Below are positions 48,654 to 59,668 of a stretch of DNA of 64,000 bases, piece by piece (position 1 is the first letter of the stretch; each line of letters starts with the position of its first letter). A program made the translations under genes and the position numbers. Location: contig OU015661.1 in assembly GCA_907165275.2 (NCBI GenBank), forward strand, positions 255,501 through 319,500, in the 5' to 3' direction. Under the pieces are notes generated by a model. It had not been told where the DNA came from. It saw nothing but the letters and a program-made list of their open reading frames with translations, and ran no database searches. Origin of the DNA: Zygaena filipendulae (Eukaryota; Arthropoda; Insecta; Lepidoptera; Zygaenidae).

Positions 48654-48939
48654 GTACGTCACCACTCACCGCTGACCACTAATCGCTGGTCACTGACCAC
48701 TGGCAACTGAGAACTGGTCACTGACCACTAACAAACTGACCACTGACTCAGACGTAAAGGCTTCTCCCGTATCCTTCCACAGCACAATTTTATTTCATTA
48801 GAAAACAACTTTTGATCTATACTAAGTATACAATAATATAATGTAATATTGAATATTTACATGTACATTAAATATTTTTACTTAAAATTAAGAGGAGTGA
48901 TAAAAGAAGAGTAACCAAGCACAAAAAAAGTTTTTAAAA

Positions 48940-49120
48940 TTGTTTTCTGTCTGTCTGTCTATTCGCGATAATCTCCGAATCTACTGAACGGAGTGTCATG
49001 CGGTTTTCACAGGTAGATTAGGCTTAGCCTGGAGCTTTGTTTCATCCAAATCGGATGTCGGGAAAAAAAAGTTGTTACATAAAAACTTTTCACGCGGGTG
49101 AAACCGCGGGGCACAGCTAG
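48940..49120 (+). mobile_element. diverged Helitron-like element
   Basis: It ends CACGCGGGTGAAACCGCGGG, then GCACAGCTAG. The internal ACTGAACGGAGTGTCATGCG matches other copies in the window. The 5' end is unclear. Confidence 0.6.
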
Positions 49121-51002
49121 TTTTTAAATAAATGCATTATGTTGCTTTTAACTCGGTGATTAAATTGACACTTTTTGTCTCGGTATGACAAAGATAGAGA
49201 CGAAACTCTGGTGATTTTCAGATCGCTCGTGGTAACGCTAGTCAACAATATTTTTTATAAGATAGCTCGATAGTTTCCGATGAGATAGATACTTTATTAG
49301 ATAGCCGTCGAGATTGAAAGTGGCTGATTTTGGAGCCAGAACTACAGAATTGAAATTTAAAATTTAACCAAAAATTACATAAATCAGACAAAAAATGAAA
49401 GTCTTTTTAGACGTCGATTTCTCCGAGTGCAGATAGATATAGATAAAAGTCGACCATTTTAGCATTTCTAGCTGCAGCAACTGTGTAAATTAAGCGATGT
49501 AAGTAAATAAACGGTTGCGCTAGATGACTCATAGCGTATAATTAATTAATTGATGTAAGATTTGGCACTACACGCGGTCACAATACTTATACGGCATCTC
49601 GTGGGCAGCTCTACAGACAAACAATTTGATTTTGAGTAATTATGAGGTAATTTTGATTGTATTTTTGCCACTTTTCACGCATAACGTCTTAGATCGCATG
49701 AATTCTACCCACTTCGGCTAACAGATAGTTTTGTTGCGTCTATCGTGTGTTAATCAATAATATGTATTATAAGAACATATTTCCTCACTTCAAAGTGTAC
49801 ACAGTAAATAGCAGAGTTATTTCGCTCGATTACTCAGTGAGAATATTAAGGGTTCAAATTGTTGTATTATAGCTAAAATATTTCTTGTATTTATTATTTA
49901 GTGTACATTTGTATCTGTTTTTCTCCATTTAAATAATTAAATAAATAAATATTAATTCTTAATTATCATTGATGTTAATGTTCTAGTTCTACAAATTCAT
50001 TCGAATCTAACTCCTACGATTACGATGTATTCACACTCAAAACCAAAACGCAGCGGTTAAATTATTCTCTCAGGTAAAACCAAAGACATGTCACGCTAAT
50101 TTTAGTATTTTGTTAAAATTTTTAAAGATCAAAATTTCGTTTTTTCTTCTTCTTTAATAATCGTGTCTTTAATATTATTATTCTACCAAATATAACATGT
50201 TTACTTTTTTAATTATGGTGAAATCTTATATTCGGTTTAGTTTAACTTTAATAAATTAAAACGCTCGAGGAAGATTTTTTGTAAAAAATATGGATATTGA
50301 GATGCTAATTACTTTTTTTATAAGCAATATTTCTTTAAAATCAAAACGTACAGCCCTAGTTATCCAATACATCAATAACATGTAAAAAAATCATCAAAAT
50401 TGGTCTATGTTTAAGGGGAGATAAACGGTTTGGCTTTTTGTATGAAAATTTGAAGAGGCACGGTTTTATCTCTAAAATAAATGGTTTCTTGCTCAGGGTA
50501 AACAAAATGACTTTTGAAAGGTGACTGGAATGTACGGTAGAGCTCGACACGCGTGCATTCGGTACAACTTCCACCCGACATCAACCTATTTCAGCCGTCG
50601 ACAAAATCCGTGACATCTCATGGTCGCGCGTGTTAGAGACGTTGAAAAGATGTCGCTGGTGTGTCTTGTCATTTTTGTCATATTTATGGTTTGTTTGTAA
50701 ACGGAATATACACAACTTATTACTTACCTAATGACACTAGCGGCTGTTAAATCTTTCTCAAATTGTTTCCCCCTTTTTTGATAGATGAGATTGTTTCACT
50801 TCTATTTACTTGCGTAGCACACACGTCATAAGTACACAAAAAGTTTTTATATTGTTAGACATTAAATAAAACTATCTTCTATTTCTGCGAGTGGGAAATG
50901 TAAAAATGCGATACTCACATCTCATTTCAATTCTGAAACTTTGTAATGTTGGGCTCCGATTTTCGACGACGCGACGGGCTGTGTTATTTATAAGGGCTAC
51001 TT

Positions 51003-51230
51003 GGGCCCTTATTCACTATGAACAACAACATTCCTTGCCAATAACGCGCGTCCCAAAAACGCATTTCCAAACGTTCTAGATGCCAAGATATTAGAAATTA
51101 TTATTCTTTATGCCATAAGAAACGTAAATGTATTTTTTTGCAGTAAAACTTCTTTGATTACGAGGGAAAGACAGTTTTTGCGGCGTCTTATATTAGCGCG
51201 GCGTGTTTTGGTCATAGTGAATAAGGGCCC
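51003..51230. mobile_element. MITE family B with GGGCCCTTATTCACTATGA ends
   Basis: The two ends are inverted copies. The internal sequence matches 59071-59531 outside the nested insert. Confidence 0.7.
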
Positions 51231-51779
51231 AGGGGTTTATAGTGCTATATTTGGCCGTGTTGGCGACGGTGCGGAAGGGTTGGTGGCTACTTGGGTAGTC
51301 TATCAAGTATCTGTAGACCTATATCTGTCGTTATTGATGATTATTCTTATCTAGAACCTATGTCCACATTCATAATTGATTGATTCATTTGCAGTTTGCC
51401 GAACCTATAGACTCTGTTCATTTATGTACATTGTACCTACATACATACATACATACACACATAATACCCTTGTCAGTTTCGGAATTCCCTCGGGATTATT
51501 TTTGTATTTGTCTTATTCCTGAACCTAAATTAACTAATACCAAACAGTTGTTTTCGTAATAAAGTATTCTATGTCACTTCGGGATACTGGCGCTTCCTAA
51601 CAATATAACGAATTTTAGGATCGTGTAGTTTTAGAGATGGGGTATCCCCTTAGAAGCAAGCAAACATTTTCTCTTTATAGTAAACCTGTTTGGCAATAAT
51701 TTGGGACCCGAATCCAGGAAATTTTGGATGTGAATAAAATGAGTTCCTGATTGTCATAAAAACATTGTAGAGAGCTAGC

Positions 51780-52160
51780 GCCCCGGCCCCGGCTCGCTGA
51801 AGTGCTGCGTACTCTCGGAGCAGATGCGCGCGCGCAGATATTGCCGTTTTAAGACACGCGCGGCGCCCGGTGGAAAACGACGAAAAGCACGACGCGGCGA
51901 AAATAACATCGCGCCCCACCGACATTTCGCCATCGCGCGTGCACTACACGACGCAAGCGACACGCCGGCACACGCAAATCGAAACCCTAATGACACCGAC
52001 AGCCATAAGGTTGTGCGGGAAACTCGCTCGTCGCGCAGCCGGCACTATATTTGGTGCGGTGACGTCAGAGGTAGAAGCGCGCGCAGTCCGTCCGGCACTC
52101 TCGCGCTGCACGGTGCGCGCCAAACGGATAAGGGTATATAAAAATATATAAAGGGAATTT
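51780..52160 (+). promoter_or_regulatory. G+C-rich block with CRE-like and TATA-like sites, possible internal promoter
   Basis: CpG-rich DNA (51780-52110) holds GGTGACGTCAGAG, a CRE-like site, at about 52058. It is followed by GGGTATATAAAAATATATAA near 52132, a TATA-like site on the + strand. A downstream-initiated short isoform of the smoothelin-like gene could start here. The open frames in the block are compositional. Direction and use are unproven. Confidence 0.25.
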
Positions 52161-52835
52161 TATTTATGCCATAAAATACTATGGTCTAAAAATAAATGTA
52201 CTAAACGAAACCCAAACTTCAGTGCTATATCCGCGCGCGCACACGTTGCGGGGCGGTGTCGAATAATAAAATTTATACTTACCCGCAACCGATCAGTGAT
52301 TTCTTCAGGAAAATACAGGATTTCGGTTACTAAACAAATATATCGATAGGTGAGTTTTTCAAACATCAATGACAATCTGTCACTAACTACGCTTTCGTAA
52401 GTTCTTAAGTCAGTTCTATTTCGGGAAGTCTGTCTTCACCGTCTATTTATTGCGTACCTATCTTCCTCGACTCATTCAGAAACTTCTGCGCCCAATCGAA
52501 GCATTTCAAAATTTCATTAGCAAACTTTACACAACTCTTTGACTTTCACACATCCTCAAAGAATTTCTTTAAAGATTCGTAAAATTTAAGTGTATAGGTC
52601 AGCGAGCTTTTGAATTGGTTACTAGTACCTACTTAGGTAAATGGTTCATAAGCTCTCTTTTGCTCATTTCCATTAATATAAAGCTACATTCGAATTATCT
52701 CACCAGCGCGAACTTTTTAATTGTTTGCTTTTTCACTGTGCCGGAATTTGACATTGTTTAAAAACACGAGAATGATCTAAGGGGTCTCTGTGTTTTTGTT
52801 ATTCAGGTTTAGACTTCGGTAGCGTGAAAATAACT

Positions 52836-53061
52836 TGTCTTCGCCGACACTCTGGGGCTTACAATTAAACCCAAAATGTTTTTGTATAACTCGTTTACTT
52901 GAATTAATTATAGAAATGATAAGGACAACTATTGCACCTGATGGTTATGTGGGTAATGAATAAAAATATTATATGTATGTTACATATCAATTAAACGCCT
53001 GTACGTGATTATGAGCAATGGCCAACGTATGTTACTATTGCTACAAGGCGCAGCCGCAACA
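52836..53061 (-). repeat. 3' LTR of the BEL/Pao element
   Basis: This 226 bp repeat matches the one at 56512-56737 except for one base that I could see (ATTATATGT here, ATTACATGT there). Confidence 0.95.
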
Positions 53062-53088
53062 TCTTCCCGCCTCGTTGAAAGGAAGCTT

Positions 53089-56000
53089 TCAACCACGAAC
53101 TTCTTCTTCTGTTGGAAGAGGGCAGAGACGAACTAGAGGACGCCGTGTGCATCCTTTCGTTGTGATGACGTCAGCAACTCTTGATATGCCATCTGGTCCT
53201 GGGAACAGACGAGAGACTCGTCCCAAGCGCCAGCATAATGGCGGTACATACTCCTCTTGCAGCAGAACTAAGTCTCCAATATTCAATTTTGCGTGGTTGG
53301 TCTTCCATTTGGTTCTTTGTTGGAGCTCGGATATGTACTCCTTCCGCCATCGATTCCAAAAATGTTGCCGAATTTTGTCGAGTCTTTCATATCTACGAAG
53401 ATTGACTTCATTGCAGTCTTGCAGATTGGGCGCCGGTAGTGCAGTCAACGGCCTCCCAATGAGAAAGTGTCCTGGAGATAGGAAATGGAAATCGTTAGGA
53501 GAGGAAGATAATGGGCATAGTGGGCGACTGTTTAATATCGCCTCTATTTGAGCAAATAACGTTAAAATTTCTTCAAAGGTTAGATGGCTGTTTCCAATTA
53601 CACGTTTTGCATGATACTTTGCGGACTTGACGCCGGCCTCCCAGATACCCCCAAAGTGTGGAGCATAAGCTGGTGAGAAATGAAATTTAAATTTTTCTTG
53701 ATTGGCAAAGTGACTTAAAGATTCTTTATTACGTTTTAGAAAGTCCCTAATCTCTCTGGCCGCGGCAACGAAATTGCGGCCGTTGTCGCAGAATACCTCC
53801 GCTGGCTTACCTCTACGAGCTATAAACCGTCGAAGGGTCATAAGAAACGCGTCCTTTGTCAGGTCGGTTACAGCTTCCAGGTGGACGCACTTGTAGCGTA
53901 GACAAACAAATAAGCATAAGTAACACTTGATCAATCTACTGCCGCGACCTTTACGGTTCAATATATAGAAAGGACCAGCGAAGTCTACTCCAACCGACAG
54001 AAATGGAAAACCAGGTGTTACTCGTTGGGCTGGTAGCTCACCCATTTTGGGGCGAAGAGTATTGCCACTAACACGTCTACATACGACGCACTTGTTGACT
54101 GTGCGCCTAGCCAAATGTCTACCACCAACGGGCCACACTGCTTCTCTGACGGTGGCCAGCAATAATTGTGGACCTGCATGCATATTTTGCATGTGTATGT
54201 TTTCAAAATAAAGTTTTGTAAAGTGGTGTGTTGAAAGTAACAGTATTTTATGTTTTTTGTCATAAGCGTAATTTGACGTGCTTATTCGACCGCCTACCCT
54301 CACTACTTTATTTTTATCCATGAATGGAGATAGTGCCAAAATTTTAGATTTAGTCTTTAGTGGTTTATTTTTATATAGCAAATCATATTCGACAGGAAAA
54401 GATTGTTTTTGAGCTATGATACAAAGCTGTGCAAAAGATTCGTCCAACTCTTGCAATGATAAATTGTTTACATTTTTAGTTTTAGGGTTTTTTAAATTGT
54501 GTATAAAGCGTCGGACGTATGCAACGGATCTGAGGAGTCTATTAAATTTAGAATATCTTTCAAAATCAATAATTGATGCCGAGACGACTATATGGTTCGA
54601 TTTAATTTCAAGTAAGTCTGTAGAAATTGTATTGTCATTTAATTTAGGCCATTTTGTCTCGTCTTCAGCTAAAAACTCTGGACCAGACCACCATAGTTTC
54701 ATTGATACCAGCCGACCTGCATCAACGCCCCTAGATATTAAATCAGCAGGGTTAAACGTAGTGTTAACGTAGCGCCATGACGATGCTGAGGTCTTTTCCT
54801 GAATTTCGTCTATGCGGTTAGCAACAAAGGATTTTAATTTAGAAACGTCATTATTTATCCATGCAAGTACAATGCTAGAATCGCACCAGTGGAAGATACG
54901 TGTAGGTTTGTATCGTAGCGAGTCTAAAACACTTACACAGAGCCTCGTAGCAAGGAGAGCGGCACAGAGCTCTAGTCTTGGAATAGTCATTTGTTTTATT
55001 GGAGCAACTTTAGATTTGGAACACAATAAATTAACTGTTATTTGATTGTTAGCGTCTATAGATCTCATGTAAATGCATGCTCCGTATGCGTTTTGTGAAG
55101 CGTCACTGAAAGAATGCATTTCTATGGTCTCGGGATTGTCGCAGAGCACTGGTCGTGGAACCTCTAAGTTTTTAATATATTGCAAGTTTCTAGAAAATCT
55201 TTCCCATTCATTTTGGACCTGTGGTGGAGCAGGTTCATCCCACTCCAGTTTCGCTTTCCACAAGCGTTGCATCATCATTTTTGGTTGTATGATACAAGGA
55301 CTAAGTAATCCGAGTGGATCGAAAATTTTAAATGAACCTGATAAAATACTTCGCTTGGTAATTTTGTCATGAATTGAACTGTCTTTTAATGGAAAATTTA
55401 GACTATCACTAGAAGGTCTCCATCCAAGTCCAAGCGTGCTGGATGATTCGCTAAATGTCAAATTGTCTTGTGCATTTGCATCTGTCTGATCTAAAATAAT
55501 CGAAGAATTACTTTTGAATTTTCTCAAATTGAAACAACCGCTACTTAACGCATTTTTGACTGAATTTTGAATATATTTCAACTGTTTTTCGTCGTTACAA
55601 CCCGTAATAAGATCATCAACGTAAAAATCTCTTTTGATTATAGTTTTAATGAGTTCATCATTCTGCTCCTCACCCAGCTGCCAAAGGCATCGCGTACTCA
55701 AATAGCTAGCACTTGCGGTGCCGTAAGTGAGAGTATTTAGACGCAATGATTTTATCGGTTCATTCTCATCTCTTCTCCATAAAATCATTTGCAGATGGCG
55801 ATCGTCTTCGTGTACCTGCACCTGGCGATACATTTTTTCTATATCACCACATAAAACGTATTTATACTGTCTACTTCTTATTAAAATGGAGAAGAGCGAG
55901 TCCTGCATGTTTGGACCGACTATTAAAATGTCATTAAGCGCAAAACCGGAAGAGGACGGAGCAGAACCATCGAACACCACCCGGAGCTTGGTGGATTCGC

Positions 56001-56154
56001 TTTCTTCCTTCAACACCGCATGGTGACATAAAAAATATGAATTTATTGGTTGAGTAATGTCTGACTCTGAAAGATGCCCTAGCTCGGCATACTCATTAAT
56101 GAATTTAGCGTAGTCAGATTTTAAAGATAGATTTCGACGGAACCGTCGTTCCAA
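53089..56154 (-). CDS. pol: BEL/Pao pol: reverse transcriptase, RNase H, integrase (1,021 residues)
   Basis: Domains in order: reverse transcriptase with a catalytic Asp in DIEKMY (about 104-109) and FYVDD (177-181); the Pao-type connecting region with FDPLGLLSPCIIQPK (278-292); RNase H-like with SDAS (Asp351), RLELCA (Glu395), CDSS (Asp425) and PADLISRG; an integrase zinc-binding region (paired His at 643-644, CVVC at 689-692); the integrase core with VDFAGP (Asp724), CDNG (Asp790) and IWEAG (Glu839); and a C-terminal domain of the kind typical of BEL/Pao, with GDLVLL and WRLGRV. Catalytic residues are present. The true frame extends upstream beyond this Met but is cut by one in-frame TGA at 56215-56217, so the ORF start is only the first Met after it. 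No env gene is seen. Confidence 0.93.
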   Translation of the reverse strand: MERRFRRNLSLKSDYAKFINEYAELGHLSESDITQPINSYFLCHHAVLKEESESTKLRVVFDGSAPSSSGFALNDILIVGPNMQDSLFSILIRSRQYKYVLCGDIEKMYRQVQVHEDDRHLQMILWRRDENEPIKSLRLNTLTYGTASASYLSTRCLWQLGEEQNDELIKTIIKRDFYVDDLITGCNDEKQLKYIQNSVKNALSSGCFNLRKFKSNSSIILDQTDANAQDNLTFSESSSTLGLGWRPSSDSLNFPLKDSSIHDKITKRSILSGSFKIFDPLGLLSPCIIQPKMMMQRLWKAKLEWDEPAPPQVQNEWERFSRNLQYIKNLEVPRPVLCDNPETIEMHSFSDASQNAYGACIYMRSIDANNQITVNLLCSKSKVAPIKQMTIPRLELCAALLATRLCVSVLDSLRYKPTRIFHWCDSSIVLAWINNDVSKLKSFVANRIDEIQEKTSASSWRYVNTTFNPADLISRGVDAGRLVSMKLWWSGPEFLAEDETKWPKLNDNTISTDLLEIKSNHIVVSASIIDFERYSKFNRLLRSVAYVRRFIHNLKNPKTKNVNNLSLQELDESFAQLCIIAQKQSFPVEYDLLYKNKPLKTKSKILALSPFMDKNKVVRVGGRISTSNYAYDKKHKILLLSTHHFTKLYFENIHMQNMHAGPQLLLATVREAVWPVGGRHLARRTVNKCVVCRRVSGNTLRPKMGELPAQRVTPGFPFLSVGVDFAGPFYILNRKGRGSRLIKCYLCLFVCLRYKCVHLEAVTDLTKDAFLMTLRRFIARRGKPAEVFCDNGRNFVAAAREIRDFLKRNKESLSHFANQEKFKFHFSPAYAPHFGGIWEAGVKSAKYHAKRVIGNSHLTFEEILTLFAQIEAILNSRPLCPLSSSPNDFHFLSPGHFLIGRPLTALPAPNLQDCNEVNLRRYERLDKIRQHFWNRWRKEYISELQQRTKWKTNHAKLNIGDLVLLQEEYVPPLCWRLGRVSRLFPGPDGISRVADVITTKGCTRRPLVRLCPLPTEEEVRG

Positions 56155-56214
56155 ATTAAGAAGTCTTCTTTTGGCAAGTTTATAGGAATCTCCAAGACAA
56201 TCTGGAGAATCAAT

Positions 56215-56511
56215 TCATGGTAGTCTGACGCAGAATCTACCTGTATTTAGGCGAGACGTATTTTGTATAAAGTGTTGCTCGCATGTTTTTTCGATTTGGC
56301 TGAGAATGGGCCTTTTAGGAAGCTCCTCGATTTCCCAGAATTTTGTAATGAATTTGTCGATATCATTTTGTACCTTAATTATACTTTGATTGCAATGAAT
56401 TTTGTTATGAGTAGTAGTACCCTTTACTTGCACGGGACCTGAGATTAACCACCCCAATTGAGATTTCCTCAATTTAGGACCACCGGAGCCTAAACATGGG
56501 CCACCATTAAA
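56215..56511 (-). pseudogene. BEL/Pao protease-to-RT junction remnant, ending in an in-frame stop
   Basis: In the same frame as the pol ORF, this stretch encodes a peptide with GGPKLRKSQLGWLISGP, typical of the end of a BEL/Pao protease region. It ends in TGA (minus strand, 56217-56215), separating it from the RT. Upstream it runs directly into the LTR, so gag, the leader and most of the protease have been deleted. An ORF start inside the LTR is an artefact. Confidence 0.8.
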
Positions 56512-56737
56512 TGTCTTCGCCGACACTCTGGGGCTTACAATTAAACCCAAAATGTTTTTGTATAACTCGTTTACTTGAATTAATTATAGAAATGATAAGG
56601 ACAACTATTGCACCTGATGGTTATGTGGGTAATGAATAAAAATATTACATGTATGTTACATATCAATTAAACGCCTGTACGTGATTATGAGCAATGGCCA
56701 ACGTATGTTACTATTGCTACAAGGCGCAGCCGCAACA
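56512..56737 (-). repeat. 5' LTR of the BEL/Pao element
   Basis: This 226 bp direct repeat of 52836-53061 is followed at once by the TAACT target duplication. The sequence inside its edge already codes for a protease-region remnant. Confidence 0.95.
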
Positions 56738-57789
56738 TAACTCTTTTTTTCCCTTCCCTATATGCTAGTTGTTCCCTTCTGCAATTTTTCAGAATTTAAA
56801 TTACCAAAACCTCGTGTGTTTTTGTTTGAAAGAAAATCGAAATACTTCTATAAAGCTAACTTTGCCAGGGTTTGGTCAAACGTTCTCCGACCTCCGGCTA
56901 ACTCTTGAATAAATTGTAGAGATTCTTCGGTGAATGAATTTAAGGTCTGCTTCTGGTTCAGTTCCTATATTTTTGTTATAACAAAGGAAATAATACAGGT
57001 ACGTAATGAGAGTAATAATTTTGATGCGGTTCGTATTGAGTCTGGGAATGGAATAACTAAGGATAATAAAACCACATAATAATTAGAGAACAAACGTTAT
57101 TAAAAATATACTATACTTAAATTTAAAATGTGATACGTCAAAACCATAGCGGAATACTGAAATATTAAAAATAAAAACTAAGAAATTATCACAACGGGTG
57201 GAATAACACCGCCTCGTTACGAAGCTCGGTACTTCCATACAAACTTCTACCGAGATTAAGGACTGAATTTCTGAAAAACTCTTGCTCGCCTACATTGTGG
57301 AAGGAAGGCTTGTACAGAACTACAAATTTCTAGATCCAGTGGGTCGGGGCTTTGCTGAATTTATGTATTTACACGTAGATGACGTTTGTGCCTTTTACAT
57401 TGCTTGCTACAGTAACCAAGTTACATTCATGACCTCCCTTAGCTCCTACGCGTTTAAAGCCTGGAACATGGTAAATCAGAACAGTACGCGTATGAGATCC
57501 AGTGTTTATGTAATTAAAATACTAGATAAGAAGCATTTGATATCTTTATAACTGTGTTACCCTGATGATGCATAGCAAAAATTTAAATGTGCTTTGGAGT
57601 GAGTTGACATGAGTGAGTTACAGACACACAATATGGTCACAATACAACGCATTTTCTATTGGGACGATCCGAAATATCCATGTGGCACTATCGCCAGTCA
57701 TGTGGCGCACATGTTCTTTGTGTTTTGTAAATAAATATGTTTTCATTAAGCGCATGTAAGTGATTTGGCCCAATGTCAAAATCTTTATT

Positions 57790-58058
57790 ATAGCTCTAAT
57801 CTTCTTTATAAATAAAAATAACTGTTTGTATGTTTGTCCTCTTTGCATTTCTAAACCATTTGTCCGATTGTGATGATACTTTGGCGGATTGTTCTGCCTG
57901 CGTCTGCAAAGGTTCCTGATATAAAGAGAACGGTTGGACTAATTTTGACGGGACTTTCACTGCTAATTAGCTGATATTATAGGAAGTAAATTAGGCTACT
58001 TTGAAGTTTCTGCGAGAATTCCAAAACTCACGCGGGTGAAACCGCGGGGCATAGCTAG
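57790..58058 (+). mobile_element. diverged Helitron-like element
   Basis: The 3' end CGCGGGTGAAACCGCGGGGC, then ATAGCTAG, is clear; the 5' part is degraded. It lies 126 bp from another copy in opposite orientation. Confidence 0.6.
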
Positions 58059-58184
58059 TTGTAATTAATAATCTTTATTTCTACAAAATCATATGTACGT
58101 GAATGAATAAATTGTAGAGATCTGGAAGATGGCGTTTTGATTTTTTTATTGTTTGAAATTTTTTTTAGTAAATTTATGTCCCTA

Positions 58185-58383
58185 CTAGCTGTGCCCCGCG
58201 GTTTCACCCGCGGTAAAATCGGAGTTCCCGCGGGAATTGCGTTATAAAAAGTACCCTATGTCCTTCTCTGTACCCCTGACAACATGCATGCCAAATTTCA
58301 TCGAAATCCGTTCAGCCGTTTTTGCGTGATTGAGTAACAAACATCCAAACATCCACACTTTCACATTTATAATATTAGTAGGA
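58185..58383 (-). mobile_element. Helitron-like non-autonomous element, full copy
   Basis: On the minus strand it begins TCCTACTAATATTATAAATG and ends CCGCGGGGCACAGCTAG, inserted between A and T. It is close to the copy at 21961-22175. Confidence 0.85.
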
Positions 58384-59070
58384 TATTTTATTGTTGATTA
58401 ATTTCACTTACTTAATCTTGTTTTTTGTTGTTGTAGTATGGCCCTTAATTTACGTATTACGCGATTTACTTCTTTTTATTATATTAAAATAGGAAAGCTT
58501 GTGAAATGTTTTACTTCATCTTGTAACCTCTAGGTACTGCACCAGATGTTAACTACTCTAATTGGAAACAATAATTATAACGAAGTGAAGTGCTTTATCA
58601 TTAAATTGAATCGCGACTTGTATGTTCGTAGAAAACTCATCGTCTGAAATGCCACGCCTCTATACTTACGGATGTTGCTTTCAAACAATATCAACTGTTG
58701 AGTCTTCTAACGACACTAGTTTCATAATCCACAGTGAATTTGCGATTTGAATCAACGTTCGGATACAAATGCGTATCTGCTACTTAAATATAGATCACGG
58801 CCGATTTCTAATGCTTCCGTGATTTCGTCAGTTGTATAATTTAAAATGCCTCATAAAAAGGCTCAAACTTACTTTAAAAGCAATGGACGAAGCGATGCTC
58901 GCAGTTTCCTTGGGTGGTCGAATTTTATATAAGTAGGTCCGTAAAGGAACAAAGCTGCCGACATGTTGCAAGGCTTAACAGCAATGCACTCCATTACTCG
59001 TTGAGCTAACGTTCGTAGGAGGTAAAGGACATGTGGTCAAATCCCGTTCAAGATAGACCCACGAGCTGGA

Positions 59071-59531
59071 CCCTTATTCACTATGACCAACAGGCAATAA
59101 CATCCTTGCCCATAACTCACGTCTTAAAAACGCATTTTCAAACGTTCTAGATTCCAAGATAATATAAATTATTATTCTTTAGATGGACATAGATAAGCAA
59201 TAGTGTGTTAACCCACATTGAAGAAATTTTAAATAAATCATATCGTGATTTTGTTTCAGCATTTTTTTATGTTTAAATGTTTTTTGGTATTTAAACAATG
59301 TAATAAGGTAAACCCATAATTAAAAAACGCTCTATAACTCTCAATAAAGCGTTTTGAATCAATAACTTAATATTGTGGGTTAACATGATATTGCTTATCT
59401 GCATCCAGATATGCCATAAGAAACGTAAATGTATTTTTTTGCAGTAAAACTTCTTTGATTACGAGGGAAAGACAGTTTGTGCGGCGTCTTATCTTATCGC
59501 GGCGTGTTATGGTCATAGTGAATAAGGGCCC
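59071..59531. mobile_element. MITE family B copy carrying a nested MITE
   Basis: Ends CCCTTATTCACTATGACCAA and TTATGGTCATAGTGAATAAG are inverted; about 230 bp of it is the family A insert at 59182-59409. Confidence 0.75.
59182..59409. mobile_element. TA-flanked MITE, family A copy 2, nested
   Basis: The inverted ends and GTTAACCCACA motifs match those of 25505-25747. It lies inside the MITE at 59071-59531. The uninterrupted relative near 51108 reads TTCTTTATGCC, so the filled site gives a TA duplication (59180-59181 and 59410-59411). Confidence 0.8.
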
Positions 59532-59535
59532 TGGG

Positions 59536-59668
59536 GGGCTAAGATGCGCAAGACGACAAAATTTTATCGAGCCATTTTATCGATTCTCGTCGACATATTA
59601 TATGGCTTTGTCGACGAGAATCGATAAAATGGCTCGATAAAATTTTGTCGTCTTGCGCATCTTAGCCC
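59536..59668. repeat. perfect 60 bp inverted repeat with 13-base loop
   Basis: Arms 59536-59595 and 59609-59668 are exact reverse complements over all 60 bases (GGGCTAAGATGCGCAAGACG at the outer end). The loop is TATTATATGGCTT. It begins five bases after the MITE at 59071-59531. Confidence 0.95.

Larger units (their letters stand above)
48654..52835 (+). other. presumed intron 10, left part
   Basis: It holds a Helitron-like copy (48940-49120), a MITE (51003-51230) and the G+C-rich block (51780-52160). No CH-domain coding sequence could be recognised in any frame. 49130-50990 shows no repeat that I can name. Confidence 0.5.
52836..56737 (-). mobile_element. BEL/Pao LTR retrotransposon, young insertion, internally deleted
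   Basis: Direct LTRs of 226 bp (52836-53061 and 56512-56737) bound the element. A 5 bp duplication, TAACT, flanks it (52831-52835 and 56738-56742). In element orientation (minus strand) each LTR begins TGTTGCGGC and ends AAGACA. A purine-rich tract (GAGGCGGGAAGA) lies just before the 3' LTR. The total of 3.9 kb is short for BEL/Pao: gag and most of the protease are missing, and coding sequence starts right at the 5' LTR edge. It lies antisense in the presumed last intron of the smoothelin-like gene. Confidence 0.93.

Noticed and set aside
51775..52151. Overlapping ORFs of up to 105 residues on both strands
   Set aside because: Same compositional effect in a CpG-rich block; no domain, no splice context.
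53018..53551. 177-residue plus-strand ORF
   Set aside because: Starts in the LTR and is antisense to the pol ORF with its clear catalytic motifs.
56512..56550. Start codon of the protease-region remnant
   Set aside because: It lies inside the 5' LTR; the frame simply runs on into it after the deletion.
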